DNA of 64,000 nucleotides from Cynocephalus volans (Eukaryota; Chordata; Mammalia; Dermoptera; Cynocephalidae): the NCBI RefSeq assembly GCF_027409185.1, contig NC_084463.1:162603869-162667868 (forward strand). The letters run 5' to 3'. Below, piece after piece: positions 53,090 through 64,000 of the stretch. Numbering within the stretch: position 1 is the first letter of the stretch; each line of letters starts with the position of its first letter. Below the pieces are notes generated by a model that was not told where the DNA came from, searched no databases, and was given only the letters and a program-made list of their open reading frames with translations. Both the position numbers and the translations under genes were made by a program.

Positions 53090-53849
53090 TATCAATATAT
53101 CATCCCCCTGCCAAGTCTCTAGGTTAACAGCAACTATCATAAGAACAAAATTAGAATGTATAACTTTTAAACTCATAGAAGAAAATTCAATCCATCCAAC
53201 AGAAAGCAGGAAGTGTGTGTGGGGGGGGTGGGAATCAAGGAAAATACAATAATGTGTTAGACTAAATCCTAACACAACAGTAATTACAATAAATGTAAAT
53301 GGGTTAAATTCACCAATTGAAACACAGAAAAGGTCCGGTTAGATTTCTTTTTAAAGATCTAACAATAATGTCTCAAGAGACCCTCAGTATTTGTCAAGGT
53401 AAGCTCATCTATGTTGTGACAACAAATAAACACTGAAATCTCTGTGGCTTAACAAAATAAAAGTTTATTTCTCATCCATGTCACAGTCTAATGCAGGCTG
53501 AGCTGTAATCCTGGGTGACTCTCCTCCAGGCAGCAACTCAGAGATCCAAGTGTTTTTCATCTGTGGTTCTGCTGTACTTCAGGGCTGTCTTGGGATCCTC
53601 ATCAATCTCTGAGCCAAAGAATAAAGAGGGTGACAAGTACTGAGGAGGACAGTGTGAGACATTTATAGCCATTCCCAGAAGTGGTATACATTACTTCTGC
53701 CCACATTCCATTGTCCAGAATTCAGTCACAAAGCCTCAACCTCCCTGCAAGTCAGTCTGGGAAATGTCATTTTTTTGGAATGCCCAGAAAGAATAAATGG
53801 GATTGGTGGACATATATCCAGTTTATTCCACATGCATTTAAAATAAAAG
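53090..53849. other. Intergenic with L1 and other old repeat remnants
   Basis: 53100-53330 has L1 ORF2-like text. 53390-53770 looks like an old reversed interspersed repeat (GCTTAACAAAATAAAAGTTTATTTC). No gene seen. Confidence 0.45.
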
Positions 53850-54036
53850 GTATAACTGTCTTCATTCATAGATAACATGATTATTTATGTGGAAAATCCG
53901 ACAGAATCTATAAAACAACTAGAATAAGTGAGCATAGCAAAGTCACAGATCACAGGGTCTGTATACTAAAATCAATGGTAAGTTTATATACTAGCAACAA
54001 AGATTGTAAAATGAAATTTAATAAACAACTCCAGGT

Positions 54037-54171
54037 GGGCCGAGCCCGTGGCGCACTCGAGAGAGTGTGGCGCTGCGAGCGCAGCGACGCTCCAGCCACA
54101 GGTTCGGATCCTATATAGGAATGGCCGGTGCACTCACTGGCTGAGTGCCGGTCACGAAAAAGACAAAAAAA
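54037..54171 (+). mobile_element. Short GC-rich dimer SINE
   Basis: GGGCCGAGCCCGTGGCGCACTCG, internal GCGCTGCGAGCGCAGCGACGCTCC, GGTCACGAAAAAGAC tail. TSD AAACAACTCCAGG at 54023-54035 and 54172-54184. Confidence 0.92.
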
Positions 54172-54184
54172 AAACAACTCCAGG

Positions 54185-54287
54185 GCTTGCTGTTTAGCTC
54201 AGTTAGTTAGAGTGTGGTGTTCATAACACTGAGGTCCAGGGCCCATCCCTGCTACTGGCCAGCCACAAAAAAAAAGAAAAAAAAAAG
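54185..54287 (+). mobile_element. Monomer tRNA-Ile SINE
   Basis: GCTTGCTGTTTAGCTCAGTTAG start, GTCCAGGGCCCATCCC, CCAGCCAC end and A-rich tail. It starts directly at the right TSD copy of the preceding SINE. Confidence 0.82.
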
Positions 54288-54343
54288 CTGAGAAAGGTTA
54301 CTAAAATCAATAAGGTCATGTAATACAGAGTTCATTTAAAAAA

Positions 54344-54440
54344 ATTTTTTTTGGCAGCTGACCAATATGGGGATCCAAACTCTTGACCCTGGTGTTTACC
54401 AGCACCACACTTTCCCAAGTGAGCTGACTGGCCAGCCCTG
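54344..54440 (-). mobile_element. Monomer tRNA-Ile SINE
   Basis: TTTTTTTTGGCAGCTGACC, GGGGATCCAAACTCTTGACC, CAAGTGAGCTGACTGGCC; reverse orientation. Confidence 0.82.
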
Positions 54441-56092
54441 GAGTCCATGTTTTAAAAAAATCAATTGCACTAGTGTATACCAGCAATAAAAAATGAAAAA
54501 TAAAATTTTAAGTTTATCATTTACAATAGCATCAAAAAACCATAAAATACTTAGAGATAAATTTAATGAAATATTTGCAAGATCCTCACTCTAAAAAAGT
54601 CGAAAACATTGATGAAAGAAATTAAAGAAGACCTAACTAAATAGAGAGATGTACCAATATTAAGATGTCAATGTTCTCCAAATAGTGCTAGAGTTTGAAT
54701 ATAATCCCAGTCAGAATCCCAAACTGACTCCACAACAAAGCAATACAGAGTCTGGAAGTAGATCTACATATATGGTCAAGTGATTTTTGATAAAGCTGCA
54801 AGGCAAGTCAATGAAGAAAGAATAGTTTTTTCAACAAATGGTGCTAGAACAAGTGGACATCCATATGCCAAAAAATGAACCTCAACCCATATTTTGCATC
54901 ATATATAAAATTCAAAATGATCACAGACATAAATGTAAAATTCCAAAGTATAAAACTTCTAGAAGAAAGCATAAATCTTTTTATCCTTGGGTTAGGCAAA
55001 TATTACTAAGATATAACACCAAAACTATGATCCATAAAATTTAAAAATTGATATATTTTACTTCATCAAAGTTTAAAACTTCTGCTCTTCAAATAGACTG
55101 TTAAGAAAATGAAAAGACAAGCCACACACTGGGAGAAAATACTTGCAAAAACCATGTCTGATAAAGGATTTATATCCACAGCACAAGAAGAATTCTTAAA
55201 ATCCAATAATAAGAAAACAATCCAATTAAAAGTGGGCAAAAGATTTGAACAGGCCTTCAAATAAGCATGTGAGAAGATACTCAACATTATTAGTCATTAG
55301 CAAATTAAAACAACGAGATAACACGACAAACCTATTAGAATGGCTAGGAAAAAAGCTGAAGATATTAAGTGCTAACAAGGACGGAGAGCAACTGGAATTC
55401 TTATACACTGCTGGTGAGAATGTAAAATGATACAGCCACTTTGGAAAACAGTTTGGCAATGTCTCACAAGGTTAAACACACACTTACCATATGACCCAAC
55501 AATCCTCCTAGGTATTTATCCAAGACAGTGAGAACTTACGTTCACATAAGAACCCATATGCAAGTGTTTAAGGCAGCTTTATTCACAATTGCCGAGAACC
55601 CAAATGCCCTTCAACTGGTGAATGGATAAACCAGCTGTGGGACATCCATATGATGTAATACTATTCAGCAATAAAAAGCAAATAATTACTGATACACAAA
55701 AAAGCAAGGATGCATCTCAAATGCGTTGTGCTAAGTGAGAGAAGTGAGACTCAGCTATGTGCTGTGTGACTCCCTTTCTATGACACTCTGAAAAAAAGAC
55801 AAAACTATTGGGAAAGAAACCAGATGACCGGTTGCCAGCGGCTGGAGGTGCGGGAGGGGCTGACTGCACAGGGGCACAAGGGAACTTTCCGAGATGATGG
55901 AAATGCTGTCTTGATTGTAATAATGGCCCTTGTCTAACCTAGTACTGTATGCTAAAAAGGGTAAATTTTACTAAAGGTAAATCATACCTCGATACAAAAG
56001 TTTTTAAAGAACCACATTGAGTGAAAGAAGCTAGACACAAAAGGACTTACTCTATGATTGCACGTGTGTCAAGTTCAAAAGAGGCAAACCGA

Positions 56093-56260
56093 GGGCAGGC
56101 CCGTGGCTCACTCGGGAGAGTGTGGTGCTGATAACACCGAGGCCACGGGTTCGGATCCTATATAGGGATGGCCGGTTCGCTCACTGGCTGAGCGTGGTGC
56201 TGACAACACCAAGTCAGGGGTTGAGATCCCCTTACCGGTCATCTTTAAAAAAAACAAAAA
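56093..56260 (+). mobile_element. Dimer tRNA-Ile SINE, perfect TSD
   Basis: GGGCAGGCCCGTGGCTCACTCGG to CCGGTCATCTTTAAAAAA. AAGAGGCAAACCGA on both sides (56079-56092, 56261-56274). Confidence 0.93.
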
Positions 56261-58818
56261 AAGAGGCAAACCGAACCTGCGGTGGGAGAAAGGAACACAG
56301 TGGTTGCCTTCAGAGGGTGAGGTTGGACTGAAAGGGGCTGACGGGCCTTTCAAGGTGATTGACTCAGCCTGTATCTTGACTGGCTGGTGGTCACATGAAT
56401 GCAAACGTTTATCGAAATGCATCATATTGTACACTGAGGATCTGTACATTTTACTGAATATACATCACCTCAATTTTTAAAAGCTACAGACACATTAAAA
56501 ATAAAAGGATAGGAAAAGATACTTCAAGTGAACACAAACAGCAAAAAAGCCAAGGTAGGAATCTTAACGTATTAAAAAAATATAACTTAAGGGTAAAAAT
56601 CACAACATTCAGAAAGTAATATTACAAACTCATAAAAGGAATAATAGACAAAGAAGATACAATGTAGCTTCACATGATATTGAGTAAAGACTGGTAGAAC
56701 TGTAGGGAGATATAGATAAAACAATAATAATAATCTCATATATTGATAGAACAAACATACAAATGGAATAAAATCAGTGTCAAAGTTATAAACAATTATC
56801 TACACCCAACATAAAATACACTTTCGTTTGGAGTACCTCTGAACAGTGCAAAAACAGGCTATAAACGAGCCCACAAATAAAGCCTCACTAAAGTACAACA
56901 GATAAATATGAAACTATGTTCTGTGACACTAATGTAATAAAGTTAGAAATTAAAAATGAAAGGGATAGAATCTTCTTCCAGTTGAAATAAATAAAAATTA
57001 TCTAAGAATTACAATGACTCAAACCTGGATAGTTTAAAGATGTTTAGGAATTAAACAATCCTTGAGTTAATGAGAAAATCATTAAGGGTATTAAGAAATA
57101 TTTATATTTGAATAAACAGAAATATTACATGTTGAAAGTAGTAAAACATAGCTAAAGAGTATTTTGAGGAAAACGTATAGCATCAAATATATTTATCTGG
57201 AAACAAAACTGGCTAAAAATAAATCAGCAAATCATTGAAATCACCAGGTTGGGAAAAGAATAACAGAGCAAATTGTAAGAAATAATGAGAATAATAAAGA
57301 TAGGAGAAAAACAGCAATCCAGGACCAAAGGAGAACAGAAAAGACTAATGAAATAAAAAGCTTATTCTTCATATAAGAACACAATTTTGTGGCAAAATTA
57401 ATCAAGGAAAAAGAGAAGGTGTGAATAACTTTTTCTTACAAGTTATTCCAGATAACAGAAAAAAGGGAAAAGCTTTTGCGAAAATGTTATAAGGATAGTA
57501 TAATTGTGATTTCTAAATCAGATAGGGACAAAACAAGAAAAGAAAATTACATGCTCATTTCACTGAGCATAGATGTTAAAGTCCTAAACAAAATACATAA
57601 CATTATATTAAAAATAACACATCATGACCAAGTAGCGTTTATTCCCAGAATTTACTAGAAAAATTATCAATATAATTCTCCGAACTAATAAAAATAAAGG
57701 AGGAACAGCATGTGATAACGTCAAGCAAAGCAGAAGAAGCATTTGATAAGATTTGTTACCCACTGAAGATACAAACTCTTATTAAACTAGGAGGAGAAAG
57801 GAAGTTCTTGAACTTGATGCAGGACCCATGCCAAGAATCTATAGCAAATATTCTACACAATGACTCTCAGTTCCCAGCCCAGACACCCTGGCCAAGGGGG
57901 TGGCCAGCCAGAGCCACGAGGGGGGAAAGTAGGAGAACAGGAAACTTTATTCACTTGTGCCCACAATGTCGCGAATGAAACAAGACATCACTATCTAACA
58001 TAACACTGGAGGTCCTGGTTGTAGTGCACTGAATTATGTCCCCCAAAACTCCCTGAAGCTTGAATTGTGTCCCCCAAGTTTTATGTATTAGAAACTTAGC
58101 CACCACTGTGACCGTTAAGAGGGTGGGAAATCCTATTATGGTAACTGAAAGGTGGGGCCTTGAAGAGGTGATTGGATTGTAGGACCGTGCAGTAGTGAAT
58201 GGATTAACAATGGTGGTCAGGGGTGTGGTTCTGAGAGCTTTAAAAGAGGAGAGTCTGTCTTTCTCTCTCTCTGCTCTTTCTGCTTCCATCATCTTGCAAT
58301 GTGAGACCCCTGGGTCACCGTCGCCACCAGATGGACTTTGGACTTCCCAACCTCAGAAACTGTAAGCAATAAATTTCATTTTCTTTATAAATCACCCAGT
58401 CTCAGGTATTTTGTTATAAGCAACATAAACGGACTAATACAGAAAATTGGTACCAGAGAAGTGGGGTGTTGCTTATAACAAATACTTGAAAAATATGGAA
58501 GCAGCTTTGGAACTGGGTGTTGAGGAGAGGCTGGAGGAATTTTGAGGGACAGGCTAGAAAAAGCCTAGAGCTGGTGAAAGTTTAGAAGACAAGAAAGCTA
58601 GGGAAAGTTTTAGACACTGGTTACATGGTGGTGAACAGAATGCTTATAGAACTACGGACAGTAAAGACCCTTCTAAGGAGGTCTCAGGTAGAAATAAGAA
58701 GGATTTTATCAGAAACTGGGGCAAAGATCACCCTTGCTGTGAACTGGCAAAGAGCTTGGCTGCATCGTGTCCATGCCCTAGGACTTTGTGGAAGTTGGAA
58801 CTTAAGAGTCGTGAACCA

Positions 58819-58986
58819 AGGGCCGGCCCATGGCTCACTTGGGAGAGTTTGGTGCTGACAACACCAAGGCCACGGGTTCGGATCCCCATATAGGGATGGC
58901 CGGTTAGCTCACTTGGGAGAGCGTGGTGCTGACAACACCAAGTCAAGGGTTAAGATCTCATTACCAGTCATCTTTTTTTTTAAAAA
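58819..58986 (+). mobile_element. Dimer tRNA-Ile SINE in MaLR provirus
   Basis: GGGCCGGCCCATGGCTCACTTGG to CAGTCATCTTTTTTTTTAAAAA. TSD AAGAGTCGTGAACCA at 58804-58818 and 58987-59001, perfect. Confidence 0.93.
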
Positions 58987-59588
58987 AAGAGTCGTGAACC
59001 AGAGAATCTGGCGGAAGAAATTTCCAAGCAGCAAAGCATTCAGGAAGCTGCATGGCTACTTGCAACAGCCTACACTGAGTTATGGCAGCAAAAGCATGAC
59101 ATAAAGCCAGATTTTAAAAGGGAAGCAGAGTGTAAACATTTAGAAAATTTGCAGCCTGGCCATGTGGTAGAGAAGTAGAGAGCATTTTCAGAAGAAAAAT
59201 TCAACGGTACTAAGAAGATTAACTCAAAAGAAAGGGATTATCACGAGAGAGGGGAAAGGGCCCTGAAGGCACTGCAGAAGCTTCTGGGGCCAATCCTTCC
59301 ATTTCAGGCCCAAAGGCCTAGGGAGACAGAATGGTCTTGGGGAACAGGCCTGAGGCACCCTCCATGACTTCACTGCTCAGGGATACCTCGGGAAGCTGCT
59401 TCCGGCACCAGCACCCCAACTGCTTTGGCTGCAGCAGCCATCGCTAAATTGGCCCCAGGTGTGGCTGGACCTGCAGCTTTGGAAAATACAAGCTGGAAGC
59501 CTTGGTGGTATCCACAGGGTGTCAGGTCTGCAGGCTTGGAGAATGCTAGAGCTATGGAGGCTTGGGAGCATCCACTCCAATTTCAGAG

Positions 59589-60071
59589 TGAAATAGAGCC
59601 CCCTACACCCTCATAACATACGCTCTCTGCTTCTGTAGAATTGCTTGCTTAACCTAAGTAACTCCATTTTGCCCCCTGTCTGACCTGCAGACTAACCCCC
59701 GCTTCTGCATGAGAAACCGTTGATCTTCTCATAGAAACAAAAAACCGTTGCATAGAAACAGGAGCCACACACAGTGAACTATTACATGGGAACAGGAACC
59801 ACACACAATGAAAACTATGCTTGACTGCTCAAGTGGCTCATTCTCGGCCTCTGTGATCGAGCTCCCCAGCTTGCTCTGTGCACCTGGACAGACCCGTGTG
59901 CCAACGGGATGTGGTTTTTGCCTTTAAAAGCCCCACAAGATCAAAGACCGGGGCCGCTCTTCCTTGGTTGCTCCTTGGGAGACAGTCGCTGGCCAGCTGG
60001 AGTGAATAACCTGCCCTTTGCTGCACGAGTGGCGTGTAAGTGCGTTTCTTGTGGGAGGGCGCCTCACAACA
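59589..60071 (+). mobile_element. Solo ERV1-type LTR, 4-bp TSD AGAG
   Basis: 483 bp from TGAAATAGAGCC to GCCTCACAACA, flanked by AGAG (59585-59588, 60072-60075). Removing it rejoins MaLR internal text (CCAATTTCAGAG with GATGTATAGAAAAG). A TTTAAAAGCCCC TATA-like region (59924) and GCTGCACGAGTGGCG lie in the LTR. Orientation plus is inferred from these. 4-bp TSD is typical of ERV1/gamma-type elements. Confidence 0.82.
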
Positions 60072-62014
60072 AGAGGATGTATAGAAAAGTCTGAGGGCCC
60101 AGGAAAAGATCTGTCACAGGGGTGGAGTCACCACAGACAACCTCCACTAGAGCAATGCCGAGTGGAAACAGGGTTGGAGCTGCAGCAGAGAAACCCCACC
60201 AGCGCCATGTCTAGTGGAGCCATGAGAGCGGGACCACCATGGAGACCCCAGACCTGTGGAGTTAGCAGAGTGCAATGCCAGCCTGCGAGAGCTAAAGCAT
60301 CACCTGAGACCAGGAAAGCCATAGAAGTGGAGCTGCCTGTGGACTTGGGGACCCAACCTCCACACCAGCGTGCAGAGGACGTTGAACATGGAGTCAAGTT
60401 ACATGATTCACCAGCTTTAAGATTCCCTGCAAGTCCTGCTGGGTTTTGGACTTGTTTGCGACCTGTTACCCCTTTCTTTTGGCCTATTTCTCCCTTTTGA
60501 AACGGGAATATGTACCCTATGTTTGTCCCACCATCGTATCTTGGAAGTAGATAACTTGTATTGATTTCACAGATGGGACTTTGAACTTTGGGCTCTTGAG
60601 TTGAAACAAGTTAAGACTTTAGGGATGAAATGAATGCATTTGCATGTGAAAAGGACATGAGTTTTGGGGGGCCAGGGGCAGAATGTAGTGGATTGAATTA
60701 TGTCCCCCCAAAACTCCCTGAAGCTTGAGTTGTGTTCCCCAAGTTTTACATATTAGGAACTTAGCCCCCACTGTGACTGTTAAGAGGGTGGGAAATCTTA
60801 TTATGGTAATTGTAAGGTGGGGCCTTGAAGAGGTGATTGGGTTGTAGGACCCTGCAGTAGTGAATGGGTTAAAAACGGTGGTCAGGGGCATGGTTATGAG
60901 GGATGTAAAAGAAGAGGAGAGTCTGTCTTTCTCTCTCTGCTCTCTCTGCTTCCACCATCTTGCAGTGTGAGACCCCTGGGTCACTGTCACCACCAGATGG
61001 ACTTCGGACTTCCCAACCTCAGAAACTGTAAGCAATAAATTTCATTTTCTTTATAAGTCACCCAGTCTCAGGTATTTTGTTATAAGCAACATAAACTGAC
61101 GAATGCAGTGGTCGATGTGATAAAGAGAGAAATGAAGAAAAGGTGAATGGATTAGCAGGGAGACGATAAAATTCTCGTTATTTGAAGATGATACAATCAT
61201 TTATCTAGAAGGGCCATTCGAATCAACAGACAAATTATTAGAACCAATAAGCTATATCAGCAACACTGCTGGATACAAACCTACAAAACCCATAGTATTT
61301 CTAGCATTTCTCTCCATTCCCAATACCCAACTGAAACAGAAAATTATTCATAGCAGCAAGATAGAGGGTACCTAGAATACATAAGAATATGTAAGGCGTT
61401 TTGGTAGAAAACCTCAATAAAGGACAGGGAAGAGGATCTGAATGAATAGAGAAATATACCGTGATGGAGGGTCATGTCGGATGACAAGGTGTAAAGATGC
61501 GCACTCTCTCCGAATTAATCTCTAAATGGAACGAATTCTAATCAAACTTCCAGTTAGACTTCCTTGGGAATTTACTATAACATTTTTATAGATGAATAAA
61601 AATCCGCAAAATAAATAAGAAAAAAAAAAAAAGAAAAGAAAGCTGGAGGGTGAGCTTTTCCCTAACGGATTTATAAAACCATAGTAATAAAAATACCCCA
61701 AAACTGTGGGGCTGGCACAGGCACAGGCAGGTAGACTATGAATGGAACAGAACAGAGAAGCGACAGACCTACTGGGTATCTAGGGGGACTTAACATGTGC
61801 TAAGTCAGGTGGTTCAGTAGACAGCGTTGGAGAAGACGGCTCTCTATGTGTCGAAAAATAAAACTGGATTTCTACCTAACAGCACATACAACAGTGGTCA
61901 CTAGATAGTTTAATGCTGTAGATGAGAAGATAAAAAAAAGTTAATAGAACATAATATAGGAGAATATTGCTGTGATCCAGAGCAATAACCAAAGATATGT
62001 TTGTCATTTTGGTT

Positions 62015-62098
62015 TTTTTGGCGGCTGGCCAGACATCTGAGCTCTTGACCTTGGAGTCATCACTGAACTTTAACCAACGGACCTAACCAGCCTGACCA
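62015..62098 (-). mobile_element. Monomer SINE, diverged
   Basis: TTTTTTTGGCGGCTGGCCAGAC, GAGCTCTTGACCTTGG, AACCAACGGACCTAACCAGCC; reverse. Confidence 0.78.
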
Positions 62099-62361
62099 GA
62101 ATGGAGAGCTGAGAAGGGGACAGCTACCCAGGCTGGGGCAGTGACAGGCAGGGGGTGGGAGTGGGACAGAGAAACAAAGCCATGGCCACCCCGTCCCCCG
62201 CTTTCATCGCCCAGACCCAAGGCCCGACCTACACAGGAAAGACTGAAGAGAGAAAGGTCAGAGCAGAAGGAAGGTGCAGGGACAAGCAGCCAGGGCAGAG
62301 GAAGGGTGGGACGTCGGGCTGGCCTCGGCAGGTCCAGACAGGTGGCCTCTGTGTTGCCTGT

Positions 62362-62520
62362 GAGATTGCGTGTGTGTGCGTGTGTGTGTGTGTGTGTGAA
62401 TGGGAACCTATGAGAGTGAATAGGTTGTGTGAGTGTGCAGACTACGTGAGGTGTGTGCATGTGGGTTTGAGGGTGTGTGACAGTGAGCGTGTGTGAGTGT
62501 GTATGTGTGTTTAAGGGGCT
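62362..62520 (+). repeat. Impure GT repeat
   Basis: TGTGTGTGCGTGTGTGTG run at 62368-62397 followed by interrupted GTGTG text to about 62512. Confidence 0.85.
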
Positions 62521-62547
62521 GGGGGTGTTATCTTTGAAAGGGCTGCA

Positions 62548-62719
62548 TGGGCCGGCCCGTGGTTCACTCGGGAGAGTGTGGTGCTGATAACACCAAGGCC
62601 ATGGGTTCGGATCCCATATAGGGATGGCCGGTTAGCTCACTGGGTGAGCGTGGTGCTGACAACACCAAGTCAAGGGTTAAGATCCCCTTACCGGTCATCT
62701 TTTAAGAAAAAAAAAAAAA
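62548..62719 (+). mobile_element. Dimer tRNA-Ile SINE, perfect TSD
   Basis: TGGGCCGGCCCGTGGTTCACTCGG to CCGGTCATCTTTTAAG and A tail. TGAAAGGGCTGCA at 62535-62547 and 62720-62732. Confidence 0.93.
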
Positions 62720-62732
62720 TGAAAGGGCTGCA

Positions 62733-64000
62733 GAATTTGCCACAGGGAGAGAATGTAGCAGAAAGATAACTGCTCACACTGTTTCTGATATAAAAACGCA
62801 ATGTTTCTTTGCTTTATTTTTTTTTCTTTATGTAGCATTGAGGACCCGGGAAGGCAAATTTCAGGCTGCTTTTAGCTCAAGTCTAATGAGCAGATTAAGC
62901 TCTTCTGGAAGAAAAAGAAGAAAAGAGATTTATGTGTTAAGGGATAAGAGTGTGTTGGCAGGACCCAAGGGAAGAAGTTGGTGAGTGTGTGTGGCAGTAA
63001 GGGAGACAGAGACACTTGAGCCTAGACCCCTGGGGCCAGAACCTGGAGAGTGTTCTCTGGGCTGAACACACTGCAGATGGCTACCTGGCCCAGCCCTCCT
63101 GTGGGTGAGAACTTCACCTGTCTGTCCCCAAACAGTGCCTGTTGCTGCCTGTACCACCTCTGGCTGGTCCAGTCCCAGAGGGTGCCACCCTGTCATGCTA
63201 TGCCCATCCCCCACCACTTGACTGTGGCGGGGAGCAGCCCCCATGCCAGCCCTTTGGGGCTCCTCTGAGTTTGTGACAGCCCCCAGGTGAACTCACGAGC
63301 TCCACATTGGTGCAGGGCCTCCTCCTCCCAAACCTTTCTTCCTACTCTGCTCAAGGGCACTGCTATCTTCTGGGGGGAAAGGACTGTTTCATTGTCCACA
63401 TATAAAGTTATCCTACAATTGATGGTGATTCTTCAAGCTTCCTCCCCCTGAAGAATCACTGCTTTGGGTGGGGTAGGGGTACAGGGTCAAAGATGAAGAA
63501 ACAAGGTGTCAGTCCTTGGAATGGAACCAGCTCTCCTAACTCTAACCCGTCACTTGCCTGAGCTCCTGTCTGGGTTTTCCCTCTGCTTATTGGGGACACC
63601 CCCCACCCCCAGGAAGCCCAGCAGGGAAAACAGCACCTCCCCACCTCAATGCTGCCTCTCCTCCCAGGTCTCTAACTCAGGGAAGGAGGGAACTACTTGG
63701 TCTCCCTTGAGGCCTCCTTCCTGCTCAGCCACCAAGTGCAGAAGCTTCCACTAAGGTGCGTTTGGAGAATTTGCCCAGGGCCCTACTCAGGCCAGCCCCT
63801 CCTAAGGCCTGCCTCCCCTGCCGCCTCGGTCCATTCGGCCAGCGCTACTGAAAGGGAATCACAGCTGTAGCCTACTTGGGCTGTCAAACCCCAAAGACTG
63901 TGTGCCAGGAGACCGAAAATTGGGACTAACTTGGTCAAACAACAAACCCAGCCTTAGAGCTGCCAAAGCCGAACCACAGGCCTCTCTCTCATTATCAAGT
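62733..64000. other. Intergenic, no gene seen to window end
   Basis: Mostly free of the repeats that fill the preceding 40 kb and moderately GC-rich from 63000 on. By synteny GSTP1 should lie beyond the right edge, but no GSTP1 exon is recognisable here. Confidence 0.45.

Larger units (their letters stand above)
58020..61107 (+). mobile_element. MaLR provirus with both LTRs, inserted in L1
   Basis: 5' LTR 58020-58441 and 3' LTR 60684-61107 (TGTAGTG to GACTAATACA / GACGAATGCA). They differ at roughly 8% of positions by eye. CTGGT (58015-58019) and GTGGT (61108-61112) are the 5-bp TSD with one mismatch. Internal sequence opens GGTACCAGAGAAGTGGGGTG and has no intact frame. It holds a dimer SINE and a solo ERV1-type LTR. 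Confidence 0.9.
53850..62010 (+). mobile_element. Old L1 elements (ORF2 region), split by a MaLR provirus
   Basis: L1 ORF2-like text covers most of 53850-56520 (including a 3' end at 55280-55990), then a second piece 56521-58014 that continues at 61113-61990. Translated traces such as EEAFDKICYPLKIQTLIKLG (57734) and the later TTTGAAGATGATACAATCATTTATCT (61181) match reverse-transcriptase regions in order. The two halves join across the MaLR TSD. All frames are broken. Confidence 0.75.

Noticed and set aside
62733-64000. Possible GSTP1 5' exons, expected from human gene order
   Set aside because: No glutathione S-transferase coding text or CpG-island promoter appears before the window ends.

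Overview
This window is mammalian nuclear DNA. It has two split, spliced vertebrate genes at the left, a CpG-island promoter, and about 45 kb of gene-poor, repeat-rich DNA to the right. No bacterial, plasmid or phage feature is present. The most informative lineage marker is a dense set of SINEs built from a tRNA-Ile-like body, in monomer, dimer and GC-rich short-dimer forms, many with intact target-site duplications (TSDs). tRNA-Ile-derived monomer/dimer SINEs fit the CYN family of colugos (Dermoptera). The Rhin-1 SINEs of horseshoe-bat relatives are an alternative I cannot exclude by eye.

Genes: both lie on the minus strand. CDK2AP2 (four coding exons, 469-1623, 127 aa predicted) reads out of a CpG island at about 1.2-2.5 kb that carries six same-orientation CCAAT boxes. 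CABP2 (seven coding exons, 12656-16681, 222 aa predicted) is the EF-hand protein of retina and inner hair cells. The order CDK2AP2-CABP2 on one strand matches human 11q13, where PITPNM1 lies beyond CDK2AP2 and GSTP1 beyond CABP2. Neither flanking gene is seen here. Upstream of CABP2, at 17284-17771, three consecutive phase-0 open segments with usable splice sites could be alternative 5' exons of CABP2.

From about 18 kb to the end I find no further gene. The region is a record of insertions: old L1 bodies, MaLR (MST-like, MLT1-like) and MLT2-like ERVL LTRs, and younger elements dated by insertion order. Three nests stand out. (1) 6842-9897: a MaLR LTR holding an L1 3' end, a SINE and a gag-pro endogenous retrovirus with 5-bp TSD. 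(2) About 32380-39090: an L1 split by a dimer SINE, itself split by a 5.1-kb class II (betaretrovirus-like) provirus with 627-bp LTRs and a perfect 6-bp TSD. (3) About 53850-62010: an L1 split by a complete MaLR provirus, which contains a solo ERV1-type LTR with a 4-bp TSD and a dimer SINE. Two solo LTRs of the class II family (28380-28939 and 52305-53083) also keep 6-bp TSDs. A diverged TGGA-type tandem repeat spans 19825-20390.

No new biological system is evident. The items I would check first are the CABP2 upstream exons, the CDK2AP2 CCAAT array, the inverted CRX/OTX-like motif upstream of CABP2, and the gag-UAG-pro junction of the retroviral relic.
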